Source: Brevipalpus yothersi (Eukaryota; Arthropoda; Arachnida; Trombidiformes; Tenuipalpidae). Taken from it: DNA of 64,000 nt. The notes below the pieces were generated by a model. The model was not told where the DNA came from and searched no databases. It worked only from the letters and a program-made list of their open reading frames with translations. The stretch covers positions 80,704 to 144,703 of the forward strand of contig QZCP01000114.1 in NCBI GenBank assembly GCA_003956705.1. Reading direction: 5' to 3'. A program made the position numbers and the translations under genes. Shown here one piece after another: positions 13,118 to 26,500 of the stretch (its first letter is position 1; each line of letters opens with the position of its first letter).

Positions 13118-14318
13118 TTTAAGATCGGTAGATCAAATAGACGATGAAAAGATCTGGGATCCGAGAAAACTCTTTCTCTTTCTCAATTATTGTGGAAAAA
13201 TTCAACAATTCTCATCAGTCCGATGATTAAATTAAAATGGGGCAAGATATAGTAGGAGTAGAAGTAGTATAGTTTTATATCCAATGGAATGTTGAAGAGG
13301 TGCTTCGAAAAAGGTTTGAATATCCATTCTTGATCAGTGAAAGTGCACAAAAAAACATTCAATCATCCAATTCGATTCTATACCCATGAGATCTAAGAGT
13401 AATCCAACAACTCATGGGTTTGAAGCACTAATTAATCAAATCAACTATTATCAAGCGAAACAGATCGTGTTAAAGAAAGAAAAAGAGAGGGAGAGAAAGA
13501 AAAAAAGGAATTTATCAGAATTTCAATAGTTTCCGTTTGAAGCGATGAAGAAGAGAAAAAAACTTGACCAGATTAACCATGAAGGCATAAATCTTATGCT
13601 TGATTCTTTTCACCTTCTCAGAAAACTAAGTGGCAATATGATTATGATTGTAGGTGAGAATTTGGTGAGCATGGAGAATTCTTCTAGTGCGAGTATACTA
13701 TATATCGAGAGGAAGTGTGCGTAGAAGAATATCGTTCGGAATTCAGTGAGAAAGAAGGTGAGATGAGAGAGAATTCCTTCGTTTTCTCTGACATTTATCG
13801 ACTAGATTCTTTCTACCTGGTGTCACCTGCTGGAAATGTTCCCTGATATAAGCTCAGAATTTCCAATCAAGATACCTTTTTTTTCAGGTGAATTCATCAT
13901 CAAGTATATGGAAAAGAAATATTCCTAGAGAGTTTGGAGTGGATATTAGGGAAAAGCTGCATCAATTTTAAAAAGCTTTATTCAACTTGTGTCAAGACCT
14001 GATTTATCAAGAAAATTCTCACAATTCGTGAATCTATTATATAACCAGAGAGAGTGGGAATATCCACACTCATTCCTTGGGAAAAGAGTGATACATGCTG
14101 ATAGAGAATGGAGAAAATATTAGTGAATGTACAGATTTTAACATGACTTCATTATTAAATACAAAATATTCGTATTCTTGGATATGCTTTCATCAGAAAG
14201 ATTTTATTACAGCGCAAATAGAGTATATATATATATGTAGATGACAAGGATACAAAATTGAGACGATTTTCGATGTTGAGATTTAAGAATATGTGTATAC
14301 AATGATTCCACAATTCAT
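13118..14318. other. Intergenic, nothing recognised
   Basis: AT-rich sequence between the predicted secreted-protein start and the BRK1 stop. No ORF or repeat of note beyond A- and GA-rich runs and a short AT run near 14223. Confidence 0.6.
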
Positions 14319-14549
14319 TCATTGTCCAGTGTCCCCTTTGTTTATCATTGCTTCAATGTAATCTACTTTTCGTTCCAATATTGTTAGCCTTTCGTTGAGC
14401 TTGTTAAGTTTGCCTCGAGATGAAGCATCAAATGAGTTGAGAAAATCGGCAATCTTATTGATTGAGCCACAAATTAGCCAAATATATTCACGATTAGCCC
14501 AATCCTTTTGAATTTGTTTCTGGATATCTTCACGCTCAACATAAGACAT
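14319..14549 (-). CDS. BRK1: BRICK1 (HSPC300), SCAR/WAVE complex subunit
   Basis: BRK1 is the smallest subunit of the SCAR/WAVE regulatory complex. It forms a helical bundle with WAVE and Abi that controls Arp2/3-driven actin branching downstream of Rac. The single-exon 76-residue protein matches the family's usual length of about 75. It keeps the hallmark run DWANREYIWLICGSINKIAD followed by FLNSFD, then the C-terminal coiled coil (KLNERLTILERKVDYIEA). It starts MSYVERED at 14549, and there is no in-frame extension of similar character. It lies between the secreted-protein gene and SDF2, all on the minus strand, with no evidence of co-transcription. The identification rests on strong recalled similarity along the whole length. 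Confidence 0.97.
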   Translation of the reverse strand: MSYVEREDIQKQIQKDWANREYIWLICGSINKIADFLNSFDASSRGKLNKLNERLTILERKVDYIEAMINKGDTGQ

Positions 14550-15354
14550 GGTGGCTGGTGATGATGATGCAATGTCTCAAACTGAGAGGAAAATAATCAA
14601 ATAATAAGATTAATCAATGAATAAAAGAAGCCTTCTCAATCAATTGAGAGAGAAAAAGAGACAAGAAAAAGGCAAAAAACAAAAATACTTACTTCACAAT
14701 TGATTTTCCGAGCGTTTTCCCAATCAACGAGTGATTACTGTGTGTATCCTGTTAATTGATTGATCTTCACCTGTACACTAGATTGTAATCAAACTGTATA
14801 TCACACAATGACAATTGACCAATACATCAGAAAATCAAAACAATCCAACAAACACAGGCAAAGTTGATCACTTTTTTTTTTATTGATCAACTTGAGTAAT
14901 GTTTGTTGAACATTCAATATCATGTGTAAGTGAGCGCTCATTTTGAAAGCTGTACCGTTAATTCCGGTAAGTTTTTTCAGATACATATAATTATGCAAGA
15001 ATTCAACCAGAAATATGATTCGCCAATAATAATGATCATGATGGCCGTGAATTGCTGGTGGACAGTTTCCATCCGGAAAGACAGTGGATAATATCCACTG
15101 TATATGAATTGATTTGTAGAGCTTGGGAGATGGTTTTTTTTGATAAGTTTTTATTTCATTTTTCTTTTTTCAGGCAACCATTAAAAATGATCCAGAGGGA
15201 AGAGAGTTGATTTGTTCTCTTTCACCATGAATCAGATAGATAAAGATTTATGCGGATGAATACAAAATATAAATTAAATATTAATTACAAATTGTTAATC
15301 ATTTCAATTGGGTTGAATAGTTGAATGGTGTGTAGGAAGATAGTAGTAGCAATT

Positions 15355-16023
15355 TCACAATTCATCGTGAGCAAATTCATCTTTATCGTCAGGTTTTACG
15401 AAAATTCCATCAGCAGCTTGCCAATAGCATGATGCATCTGGATATGATATGGCTACCACTTCAGCTTGACCATGAATTGGTCGTCCGTATGTTCGACCGG
15501 ACACACTTAACCATGATTCAGTGTCCAGATGCTTAAAGCGGACAACTTTACTTCTTTCCCATACATCCTCGGAACACACCACTGTCCAATTATCACCGGT
15601 ATCACCTTCACCATTATCACCAAATGCACTTATTTCTTGATTACCACTGAGTGGTGATTTAAAAAGATGACTGTGAAGATTTTTGTGCGATTGTATATGT
15701 TCCAAACGAATTTTTGAGCCACACTTAACTGGTTCACCTCTTTTACAATGCTCATTAGTCAATCCTTTTACGGCCCAATAGCTATTGGCATCATCTGATT
15801 CAGTGTTTCCTGTTACCGATTGTTGACCACTACCAGAGCCATACTTAATATCATGCGAATGTAGTCGTACTTGAAAATTTCTATTAATCAATTTCAAAAC
15901 GGAACCACACGTGACGTAAGGATATTTCATGTTAGCATCTAGAATACCGAATAATGATGACAATAATAATAACGCTAATCCTAGTGATGTTGTAGGATTT
16001 AAATTTTTCCCCAAAATATCCAT
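15355..16023 (-). CDS. SDF2: SDF2-like ER protein with three MIR repeats and a C-terminal HDEL
   Basis: Stromal-cell-derived factor 2 family. In animals it acts in the ER lumen with the co-chaperone ERdj3 (DNAJB11) to hold misfolded clients. The single exon encodes 222 residues, close to the family length of about 211-221. Residues 10-30 form a leucine-rich signal peptide (SLGLALLLLSSLFGILDA). MIR repeats run roughly 36-90, 96-150 and 154-206, marked by YVTCGSVLKL, VKCGSKIRLEH with SHKNLHSH, and VRFKHLDTESWLSVSG. The C-terminus is FAHDEL, a KDEL-type ER retrieval signal. The start at 16023 is chosen because the signal peptide follows at once. The choice between SDF2 and SDF2L1 cannot be made from one sequence; arthropods generally have a single member. 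Confidence 0.95.
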   Translation of the reverse strand: MDILGKNLNPTTSLGLALLLLSSLFGILDANMKYPYVTCGSVLKLINRNFQVRLHSHDIKYGSGSGQQSVTGNTESDDANSYWAVKGLTNEHCKRGEPVKCGSKIRLEHIQSHKNLHSHLFKSPLSGNQEISAFGDNGEGDTGDNWTVVCSEDVWERSKVVRFKHLDTESWLSVSGRTYGRPIHGQAEVVAISYPDASCYWQAADGIFVKPDDKDEFAHDEL

Positions 16024-16839
16024 ACTTTAAGCCTGTGGACAGAAAGGAAGAAGAACAGAGATTGAAGATAAACATTCTCAAATTCAATTGTTATGGACAC
16101 TCAATCTTGCATTCTGATTAGACCCTCTAATCATTGTACCAGTAAGTATCCAGAAAACTATTCACCGACAATCAATCACTTACCCTAAATGATGAAAAGA
16201 TTATTGGAAGAATTAGAAGTGTCCGTCAATCAAAGTTGATTATCACTGAAGAATCCTTTTCTTCTCTCAATTGACTATCTTGATTTCCAAACAATGTTGA
16301 TTAGAATGATTCCACGTTTGAATGATACAAATTTCTTGACCACCAATCACTTCTAGTTGAGTCAGTTAATCTTGTCCAATTGAAAAAATTAAACATCATT
16401 AAAATTATCCACCTTAATCATCATCCGTTTACAATCATTATCATGATGATGTTCATTACCATCATCAACATGCCGCATACTGATACAGTATTACTGAGAA
16501 CTGCGATTGCGGCTTAAAGAGGTGGATCTGTCATATTATTGACGTGGAGAACCGCGAATGGCTCTCTCTCGGCTTACTGTTCTGAGGAATACTATTCTGA
16601 TCCAGAATCTGACAATTGTGAGCATAGTTCATTAACATTATCGATGATACAGTGGAATCTAATGTAGTTCAATTGATGAATGATCAATGGGATAGGACTC
16701 TTTTTTGAAGAGTGAGAACTTTATTTTGGACAAAAATTGAATCCAAAAAAATTAGTTAATTTGGTACGAAATGTGAATAAGGTAAAATAAAATATGACGA
16801 TTTATTGCAAAAATAGAATAGAATCACATAAGATTGTGG
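16024..16839. other. SDF2 upstream region and VAC14 3' flank
   Basis: No ORF of interest. ATCATC-rich sequence around 16420-16470. This is the likely promoter and 5' UTR of SDF2 and the 3' UTR of VAC14, both on the minus strand. Confidence 0.5.
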
Positions 16840-19263
16840 TCACCCGGATGGACGCTCAATTTGACTATCATATCGTTGAGTAATACGAAGTTTCTCAGAT
16901 TTTCTATGTTTCTCTTGTATCTTTAGAAAATGCTGCAAAAGTTGATCAAAATCCATATCTGGTTGAGTGGGACTGTCAGTAATTTCTCTAAATGAGGGAC
17001 AAAAATTGATTAGTGAAATGAAAAATGAGGGGTCCATAGAGTTACGATACTTTTGAGCTTACCTTCTGTCATTTTCAAATATTCTAAGATTCGGAACACA
17101 TTGTAATCGTTTTCGAAGACTATGAAAGGCTTCCGATTGTGGCAATAGCATCAAAAAGCCATATAAACACTTGACTAAATCTGCATTTCTTGTGGTATCC
17201 AATAAATCTAATCTAAGATCTGAAAAAGAGAGAAAACAAAGTCAATCATAAAATGGATACAAAATCAGCAAAATAATGAAAAAAAGTTCTCTCCACTTAC
17301 ATGCAAATATGGGTGATTCAACGAGCTGTACAAGTTGATCAATTTCGATTAAAAATTGAACTGTAACTTCCAGATCTCCCATCAAAACTACCAGTCTACT
17401 GGCATGTTTATAATTTTTGGTTAAAAGACACAGAGATACAGTTGCAACTGGACTGTGGCACCATGTACGATATAAACAACAGAATAGTGAACAACTTTCG
17501 TCTGTTCGTAAATCTCTTAGCAAAGATCGTAGCTCATGAAGTTCAGTTGATGTGAGTAGGATGAGGTTTAATGTTTGAACCATTTTTTGGGCAAAAAAAA
17601 TATCTTCATGATTTCTTAAGATCTCTGATAATGATCGAAATACATCTTCCGAATTCATTCTGATACACAAATTTGTGATTATAAATGAGCCTCTACGCTC
17701 TAGGAAAGCTAAGTCTTGAGTGAAAAGTTGAATGATCAAATGGATTGATTGTCGAAAAAATTTTTCCGAAATTGTATTCTCACCGAGAAGCGATGAATTT
17801 CTTGAAAGTTGTGAATTTGTTCTACTTCCTTGTGGATCTGATGTGTTGGCAAAAATTAGTGCTAAAACTTCATAAACATTGAGTACAACTTTATCACAAG
17901 AATCTTTCAGACAATCAACTAGAACTGGTAGAATATCTTCCTCAACTCTGGGGATAACTTTATCTGGTACTTTGGAGAGAAGATGTTGAAACCAACTGAG
18001 AACAGCTAATTTGACACTAGTTGTTGATGTTTTGTTGAGTTCATTCTTCAGAACTTCAATAATTGAGGTAAAATCAAACACTTGCGGCTGTCTTGAGCTT
18101 CCAGTTGGCCTATGATCAGTTTCAGCTCCAATAATATCTAATAAATCTTGATCATCCATGGTCAATAGTTGCATCAAACTATAGTTCAGAGTTCTTGCAA
18201 CTTCTCGAATGTTGATTAACAGTGCCGGTGAGCTCGGTTTATCAGATACACCTTCATCACCACTTGCTGGGGAAGAATCCGCTAAACGAGGAAGAATCGC
18301 AGATAGTAGAGCAGCTGAATGTAACAGTAAACTTCCACTACCTGCCAGATTGACAAATTCTTTGAGCCATGATAATGCTGTATACTGGACAGCTTCTTCC
18401 GATGCATGAGTACGAACAAGAAGAATATTGACTAGAGCTGAAAAGTCAATTCGACTAGTATCACGAATTTCATTCAAAAAATCTTGCAATACATTTGAGC
18501 ACATTGTTCTTATCTCTGGATTTGAGTCCTCAAGAATTCGAAGAAGTCCATCCAAAAGTTCAGGTAAATATTTGACCACATTGAAATGAGGCACATCTTG
18601 AAGAAATTGTACCCATGATACGATGAATTGGCGCGCAAACGGATCAAGGGTATACATTCGTTCACGAAGTAATGGAATGAAAGATTCAAGTTTAAATGAT
18701 TCACTTTCACTGACAATATCTTTGACTAATCTATCCAATGTTTCAGCACCTTTTCTCACAGTTGGCTCAGGATCAGCGGTTATCTGGGATAGAGCGTCAA
18801 ATAATTCACAAAATAGTACCAAACATTCTTCTCTCAATATTTTCACCACATTATAACATGCCTCAGAACCATAGTATCGAACTCTTGAATCATGATCACA
18901 CAATGTACGTAAAATGGGTTCCATCAGATCGTGGACATAATTTTTTGACTCTCCACCAAGACCGATTGCCATTGCAGCGAGTCCAATAAGACCTCCTTTA
19001 CGATAATTAGGATTGGTTGATGAAGCCAAATCTTTCAACACTCTGAACATTCGTTCAATAAGCATTTTTTCACCACGACTGGCAAAATCTCGACACATTC
19101 TGGAATCAATAAATCAAATCAGTTAATTAATGTACTCCTCACATGACAATTTTCATACTTACTTTTCAACTTCAAGAGCTCCCTGTTTTCGCCGATCATT
19201 CAATTTATCCGTCAAAGCTCTGATACAATTGCTGTTCAGAGGAGAAAAACCTTTATCTGCCAT
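16840..19263 (-). CDS. VAC14: VAC14, scaffold of the PIKfyve/FIG4 phosphoinositide complex
   Basis: VAC14 is a HEAT-repeat scaffold that holds the PIKfyve kinase (Fab1) and FIG4 phosphatase together on endolysosomal membranes to control PI(3,5)P2. Four exons: 19163-19263, 17301-19099, 17063-17219 and 16840-16987. They total 2205 bases, 734 residues, against about 780 in vertebrates. Exon 1 gives [20 protein letters not shown]. The Vac14 N-terminal HEAT region contains [19 protein letters not shown] and [20 protein letters not shown]. The Fig4-binding region (roughly 470-640) holds [40 protein letters not shown] and [20 protein letters not shown]. The last exon gives [17 protein letters not shown], the conserved C-terminal helix. 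Donors are GTAAGT or GTAAGC; acceptors are CAG or TAG. The protein lacks the long acidic inserts of vertebrates. It diverges from PPIL3 across 663 bp. Confidence 0.97.
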
Positions 19264-19926
19264 TGTATCAAAGAATTTCATTGGAAAATTAAATAATAAT
19301 AATCACAAACACAACCGGTGAAGAAAAAAGTATCAATCAATATGGTCAACACACAAACAAACACACTACAGCTTCACGATTAAATTAGACACAACTTAGT
19401 CACCGAGCGTCGTAATGATCATAGAAAAATTTTCCCGACAAAATATCACTTGAAAAATCAAGACACTCATCAATTAATTATAGACATCATTACAAGCAAT
19501 AAATCAATTGATAAAGGAAGACAAAATTGTTGCCACTGTTATGTTTACAAATCAAAAGCAGCATGCATAAGATGAGAGACATGGGCGTAAGCTTATGTGT
19601 GTGTATGATGAATGTTATTGTGTAGATGAAGAAGGTTCAAGTTGATGAGCAATCAAAATTAATCTTGATGATGGGTAATCATTATCAAGTGTTCATTATC
19701 AATTGATAGGTGAATCACATGTGAGATTAAAGTGGTAGTGGTTGTTGTTGTTGTTGTTAATTTGTTACCGATTTACACTTTACACGAGTGACAAGTTTTT
19801 TTTCACCCAAAAGACAAGTTTATTCACCTCGTTCTTACCTGTTTGTTTACACTTGTGAAGTGTCGGTTTTGAATGTGTGTCCATGTGCGTGTGTTGATTG
19901 ATTAATTCAATTTATTTTGATTCATC
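19264..19926. promoter_or_regulatory. Shared divergent promoter region of VAC14 and PPIL3
   Basis: The 663 bp between two head-to-head start codons hold no ORF. The stretch contains a GTT trinucleotide run (about 19741-19760). I infer that promoter elements for both genes lie here; no TATA box is obvious. Confidence 0.5.
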
Positions 19927-20726
19927 ATGTCAGTGACCCTGCATACTGATTTGGGTGACATAAAGATGGAACTTTTTTGTGAAAAATGTCCCAAAACGTG
20001 TGAGGTAATTATTGTTGAGAAAGTTTTATAGTATGATCATGATGTTGTTGATGATGATGTATTGATAATTTTGCGTTTGAATTACAGAATTTTCTTGCTC
20101 TTTGTGCCACTGATTACTATAATAATTGTATTTTTCATCGAAATATTAAAGGTTTCATGGTTCAAACAGGTAATTTTATTGCCTTACTATTCACAATAGT
20201 ATCTAATAGCTCAATCAAGTGTTGTTCCGAAACACTATTGTTCCATTATCATAAAGTGTGCTCAATTTTGATCATTTTTATTCATCTTTCCCTTTGATTT
20301 GATTAGATTTGTGAATAAAATTATCTTTTATACAGGTGACCCTACCAATACGGGTAAAAATGGTCAAAGTATTTGGGGACAAAAGTTTGATGATGAATTT
20401 CATGATTCATTGTCTCACAATAGCAAAGGCATTGTATCGATGGCCAACAGTGGTCCTAATTCCAATGGATCTCAATTTTTCATAATTTACGATAAACAAC
20501 CTCATTTAGACATGAAGTACACAATTTTTGCAAAGTAAGTCATCATCATTTTGCACATTATCTGGTGTAAAATAATTGAAATGTTTCTCTTTTGAATTTC
20601 AGAGTCATCGATGGCTTTGATACTTTGGAATCTCTTGAAAAAGTTCCCGTAAATGCCAAATACAAACCAAATGTTGATATTAAAATTAAAAGTGTTACCA
20701 TTCATGCCAATCCACTAGCTAAATGA
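19927..20726 (+). CDS. PPIL3: Cyclophilin-type peptidyl-prolyl isomerase, PPIL3
   Basis: Peptidyl-prolyl cis-trans isomerase of the spliceosome-associated cyclophilin subgroup. Four exons: 19927-20004, 20088-20169, 20336-20534 and 20603-20726 (483 bases, 160 residues). This matches the length of human PPIL3 (161). It starts MSVTLHTDLGDIKMELFCEK, the typical PPIL3 opening with no targeting peptide. Catalytic and binding residues are present: the Arg and Phe in FHRNIKGFMVQTGDPTNTGK, then SMANSGPNSNGSQFFI and the HLDMKYTIFAKVIDG segment. The tryptophan of cyclosporin-binding cyclophilins is replaced by tyrosine in the HLDMKY motif, as usual in this subgroup. Donors are GTAATT and GTAAGT. Role in pre-mRNA splicing is known for the family and inferred here. 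Confidence 0.96.
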
Positions 20727-23556
20727 CCTCACTAGTATCATAATGAGATTTGTGTATATTTTTTTTAATGTATATAATCTTTCTCAAGTTTCTCATAAAC
20801 TCTCTCATTTTCATTCGGCAAAGAATAACAATAATGTAAATGAGATTATCTGCAACTGATAAAGAGCTGGCGGAACCCGCTACACGTCTAATGTATGTTC
20901 CCTTGATTGTTATTTTATGGGAAGACACCCAAAAAAATATGACCTTACATGTGTTGTCACCTCTAAGCAAGCCATTACTGACCATACACATGAAGATGAA
21001 CTTTTTGTGAATCGAAAGAAGATTATCTTCTCTCAATACCCATTCGACCAAAAGGTAGAGAGAATATATCTAAGGTTAATTATGTATGATGAACGATACT
21101 GACCAATTATGAGTATGATCCAAGTCAACAGCGAAGTGGTGGGTGCAAATGATGATCAACTAATTTCTTCTCTCTTCCTCTTACTACTGTACAATTTTAA
21201 AGGAGTAAGAAAAGCAGATGATAATAAAGTAGTTTCATTTTCACAATTTCACACACTCGCACACAATATACGTATATGATCGTTTGCTGGTAGATTTTCG
21301 TTTCATGCTCACTGAATCTTGCATCATACTTTGGTCCGAAAGTGATCACGATATGGTGAAAAATATATAATTCATTAATAACACTTTTCATGATATTTGA
21401 GTGGAAAACGAGTGGCTAATTGATGATGATTTTGAAGAAAATTATCTATCATAGAATTTTTCTAAAAGAAATTGAAACCTATCTCCAAGTATTTGCTCTC
21501 AAGTAAGCAAATCATTCTTTCTTCCTACCTCATGAAAAATCATGATCAAAATTTCAGAAAAAGTTTCAAGTGTCCTTCATACACTACCAGCATCCAGATG
21601 CGATTGTTAAAAATGAACTTTCCCAGTCTATCCACAGATATCGTGATTTCCAAATGATAATAGAAAAGTAAATCCAAAACCAGCTGACAATCACTTGTAC
21701 ATTGTTTTTGTGTCTCTGTGAATGTTACTCATAATCCGTTAAAATCAGTCACAATCGATTATCCAACGTTCATCAACCGTTCACCATCAATAATTTCCGA
21801 CCAATATCCTAGTGCTTTAGAATAAATTCGAAACAAAATTTTCATCATCATCATCATCAATATTACAAATTCATCTTCCTAATTGTTTCTCCTTCAACTA
21901 CTACTACTACCACTGGCCACAGTACATCGATAATGAGCCCCAAAAATTTCAAACAGTAAACCACCTCACCAAGTGGGCCTAATTTTGCTTTCACTCCCAA
22001 AAAAAAATTTTTTTAAGGGTGAGTAAAGTAAAGTGTGTAAAAAGAAAGAAGAGCAAATCAAGTGAGAAAGAAAACTTATTCACTGAATGAACAGAGCATA
22101 CACACACACAGTATACATGTACATGTTTACGAAACAGTGTTTCGGAAAACGTATACATACACACACAGTATTTTGATGTTGTTGATGATGTTCACCAATT
22201 GATTATTATTATTAATTTTTAATGTACCGTTTTCTTGTCTAATGCTGATTAATTTTAATCCAATTGATTAGTATTTTACATTGTGTGTATGTCTGTGACT
22301 CTCTCTGATCATCATCAACATTAACAAGTGATAGTTTTTTTTCTCTCTCTCTTATTTTTCAGTGTGTGTATGTTTGTATGGAATCACAATAGTGAAGAGA
22401 GAGAGAACCAAGTTGACACTTCATTTTTTTTAACTACCTCATATTAATGAATTGTTGTCAAAGCTATTATTTGATTAGTATTTAATGTGGTTAATGTGAC
22501 CCATCAGTAGTAACAATTATCATCTTATAAACAATAAGAGCGAAAAGAAAAAATAAAGGTGCTTCAAATATAATGGTAAGTTATGTGTGTCAATAATATG
22601 TGAATATTGTGTGTGTGTGTGTTTATGTATCACATTGATTGGATAGGACAGTGTTCATTTATTAAGGCAAGGATTTGAAATTGATAACTGTAAATTCAGA
22701 TGAAGTAACATTGGAGAATCTCCCGTATATGTGATGATGATCATTCATATGATCATCCGTCAATCAATTGTTAAAAGTCTGGATCATTCTCAATTCCATG
22801 ATCCATCCATTTTTTTCTCTCCTCCTTTCCGTTTCTTTCTTTCTTTCTCTTTCTCTCTCTCTTTTCTCTGATGATTTTTCTTATTGTTACTCTCCTCTTT
22901 CTCTCTCTTTCTCTTCTCTTGCCTTTTTTTACCATTCTTATTCACTGTTTTTATTCTTTTCCTGTCTAGCCCAATGAAGTGTTGAAAAGTAATTCCATCA
23001 TCACAACCCGGTGTAAAAGATCTTCCTGCTAAAGCAAAAAGAGCGGAGGAGAAGAGAGGAGGATCATCCGAAAAGTGAGAGAGAGAGAACAGAGCATCAC
23101 TTGAAATTTGACAGTAAAGTGAATGATTCGATAGTTCGTCATTTCCCGGTATCTTACCATCATTAAACGAATAAACATAGATTAAGTATTGAGTATATAC
23201 CATCATCATTTTTTTTTGTGTGCGTACGTAGAGAAAAAAGAAAAATGCCTTCAATATTACCAGAAGAAAGTCATATTCACTCTGTGTGCTTCACAAGAAA
23301 CCGATTGACAACAATCAACACTACATTGCTCAGAGTCCATGGTTCTACAGTTTTGATTCTGGTCTAAAGATTATTATTCATCATCTTTTCTCGATCATCA
23401 GTGTGAAAATACTCTCTCTCTCTCCCCTCTATATCCACAGTTCATCGCACTACATTTGTGTCTTGTGTAATTTATTCATCTATGCTCTCTCATCTCATCA
23501 TTATCGTTATTATTATTGAATTGGCACCTACAAAAATCATCTAATCCGCTTTCACC
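20727..23556. other. Long intergenic stretch with simple repeats before ASAP
   Basis: No supported gene. It contains CA/TG and CAT repeats, a short imperfect palindrome at 22130-22144 flanked by GTATAC and CA repeats, and CT-rich runs at 22827-22930 and 23413-23422. The downstream part is presumably promoter and 5' UTR of ASAP, perhaps with non-coding 5' exons. A 154-residue minus-strand open frame (22790-23254) is lysine/glutamate low complexity read from the CT tracts and was not accepted. Confidence 0.5.
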
Positions 23557-26500
23557 ATGCCTGGCCTGACTATTGGCGAATTTTTGGACGATGCTAAGGA
23601 GGACATTTGCTCTCCAACCACATCAGTCTTTGTGGAAAGAGCTACTCTCTATCGTCAAACTGTAGCCTCATTAGAAGAGGTATGTTAAATGATTTCTCTT
23701 CCTCATTGAATTTAATTCAAATCAATTATTATCATTTTCCTAGGGCTTGGATTCGGATCGAGATAGCTTGGTCAAAATGAAGAAAGCTCTTAAGACCATA
23801 TATGGTGGAGGAAGCGGTAAGAGCTGATCGTTTATTGAGATTTATTGCCCAGATCTAGGCCCGTAAATGATCCGATCTGTGTTTCATTCCTTTCCATCAA
23901 CCACTTTTGAATGGTTCATCGACCATTACACTCAATCTGATTTTTTTTCAATTTCAAATCTAATTCTTAAACCATATCTTCCGAAACAGTGCGTGTTGAG
24001 AATGAACTCTACCTCTCAAAAGCTTTGGAACGTCTTGGTTCTAATGCTTTGAATAAGGATAATGAAACAGACATTGGTGCAGCTTTTATCAAATTTTCTG
24101 TTGTAACTAAGCAGCTTTCGGAATTAATGAAGACTCTTGTAAGTATAGACTCTAAGTTGATATCCACCAGTGGAAATTATGTACTAAGAATACCAATCAG
24201 TATTGGCAACTTTCATTATCGTCAATTTGATTTCGATTTTCCTCCACTTTTCTATCTATCTTTTTAGACTCAAAACGTTCATAATATCATCATGTTTCCT
24301 GTGGATAATATACTGAAAGGTGATCTCAAGATCAAAGGTGATCTCAAGAAGCCATTCGAAAAAGCGTGGCGAGACTATGAATCAAAAATGAATAAGATTG
24401 AGAAAGAAAAAAAGCAGCAAGCAAAAGATTCCAGTTCTGTAAAAAATGAAATATCTCTATCAGAGATTGCCGAAGAGACGGATAAGGAACGTAAACTTCT
24501 CCAACTCCAAATGTGTGAATATTTAATCAAAGTTAATGAAATTAAGACAAAAAAAGGTGTGGAACTTCTCTCCCACTTAGTAGACTATCATCATGCTCAA
24601 ACAAGCTACTTTCAAGATGGACTTAAGATTATCGAAGAATATAATAATTATATTAGTGAACTATCAAACAAAATTCAATCAATCAAGCAAAAGCAAGATG
24701 GAGAACGTCGCAGCCTTCTAGAACTTCGAGCAATGCTACGTTCATGCTCTCCAAGCGCTGAGACATGCAAAGATGGTAATGCTTTGAATCATTCTGTGCA
24801 CCCTTTGCCTGGAGGATCAACTGTTGATCGTCGTGAGAGCAAAATTGGCTACAGTTTACATCAGATTCAGGGTGACAAAAACCTCGGTGAATATAAGATG
24901 GGCTACCTTTCCAAAAAGTCAGGAGGAAAAATGAAAGTCAAAGTATGGCAAAAACGCCGATGTGAAGTTCGTGATGGCTTCCTCAACATTTATCACTCAT
25001 CAGAGTCAAAAAATCCCACCAAACTTAATCTACTTACTTGTCAAGTAAAGCCAGTTCCCGATGAGAAGAGAGGATTTGATATTGTCTCATACAATCGGAC
25101 TTATCATTTTATGGCAGAAGACGAAAATGAATGTACAATATGGGTTTCTGTGCTCGTCAATAGCAAAGAGGGTGCACTCAAAAGGGAATTCGAGGGTAAC
25201 TCAGCCAGCCATCCAACCAACAATTCAGCCCTCAGCCGTACAGGTGGGCCTAATCTGAGTCAAAGCCTGATTGAACTGCGACAAAGTGTGATCAATCAGA
25301 TTCTCAAGCTGCCTGGTAATGATAAATGTGTAGATTGTAACTCAACCAAGGATCCAACTTGGCTATCCACCAATTTTGGAGTTTTGGTCTGCATTGAATG
25401 TTCAGGCATACATCGTGAGCTCGGTGTTCATATATCTCGTATACAATCTCTCACACTTGACAACATCGGTACATCTCAGCTACTATTAGCTCGAATGATG
25501 TCGAACAATGGCCTCAATGGAGTGATGGAAGCCTCTTTGGATCCAAAGCGCAAATTAAGGCCAAATAGCTCAATGGAAGAGCGATATGACTTTATTCATG
25601 CAAAATATGTGGATAGAAAATTTATTCTTCGGTCAGGTGATAGTGACGTTGAAGATCTGCAAAATGATCTCGAGCAAGCTATACTCTCTCGTGATGTTTA
25701 TCTGATGCTTCAAGTTTTCGCGGAAGGAGGGGATCTGAATTGGATTCTTCCAAGTTTCAAGAATGAAGGCTTCACGAGCCTACATCTGGCCATAAGTCAA
25801 GAAGATGGAACATCTCTACACATTGTCGATTTCTTAGTTCAAAACGGTGCTGATCTGAACCTCAAGTCTCATGAGGGCAATTCTCCCCTACATGTGTGCG
25901 TTCAACATGAACAAAGTGAATGTATGAAGTTGTTGCTCAGATGTGGGGCAGATCCATGTTCACAAAATCATGAAGGCAAAACACCGTTCCAGCTAGCAAA
26001 AGAAAGAGATTTATCTTTTCTGGTGGAGCTGGTAAGTTTATTGATTGTGATACGTTTCATGCAAGGAAAATAGCTTAATATCTTATTCTCACCTATTCCG
26101 AACGTTTCACCGATCATTTTCAAGATTTTCTCGCGAAATGTTGCGAATCAAGAGAAGACTCAAGAAATGAAAGTTTTCTACTTTTGCTTCCCAAAAATCG
26201 AAACCCTTCTTTCTCATCATTTTATGTTTATGTTTAAACTTTCCTAATGACTTTTCCTTCCTGTTGGGATGTTGCATTATGTCTAATACTCTCTCTCTCT
26301 TTTCTTCCTTTCCCAGCTCGAGCACGCTATGAGTAACAAGAAAAGTCTTTTCGAGAATGTTAATATTGATTGGCGATTGGTGTCAAACAATGAAGATGTA
26401 TCCACAGATTTCAGTGAAGATGATCTAGCTGATGATAGAGTAAGTAGAAATTTTTTCAACATCCCCTGAACAAACTCATTCCCTGGTGAATCCCATTTCT

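Noticed and set aside
22790..23254. 154-residue minus-strand ORF
   Set aside because: Its long C-terminal half is Lys/Glu/Arg low complexity read from CT tracts, with no domain, and it lies in the ASAP upstream region.
26107..26325. Minus-strand ORF within ASAP intron 4
   Set aside because: Shadow of intronic CT-rich sequence; no independent support.
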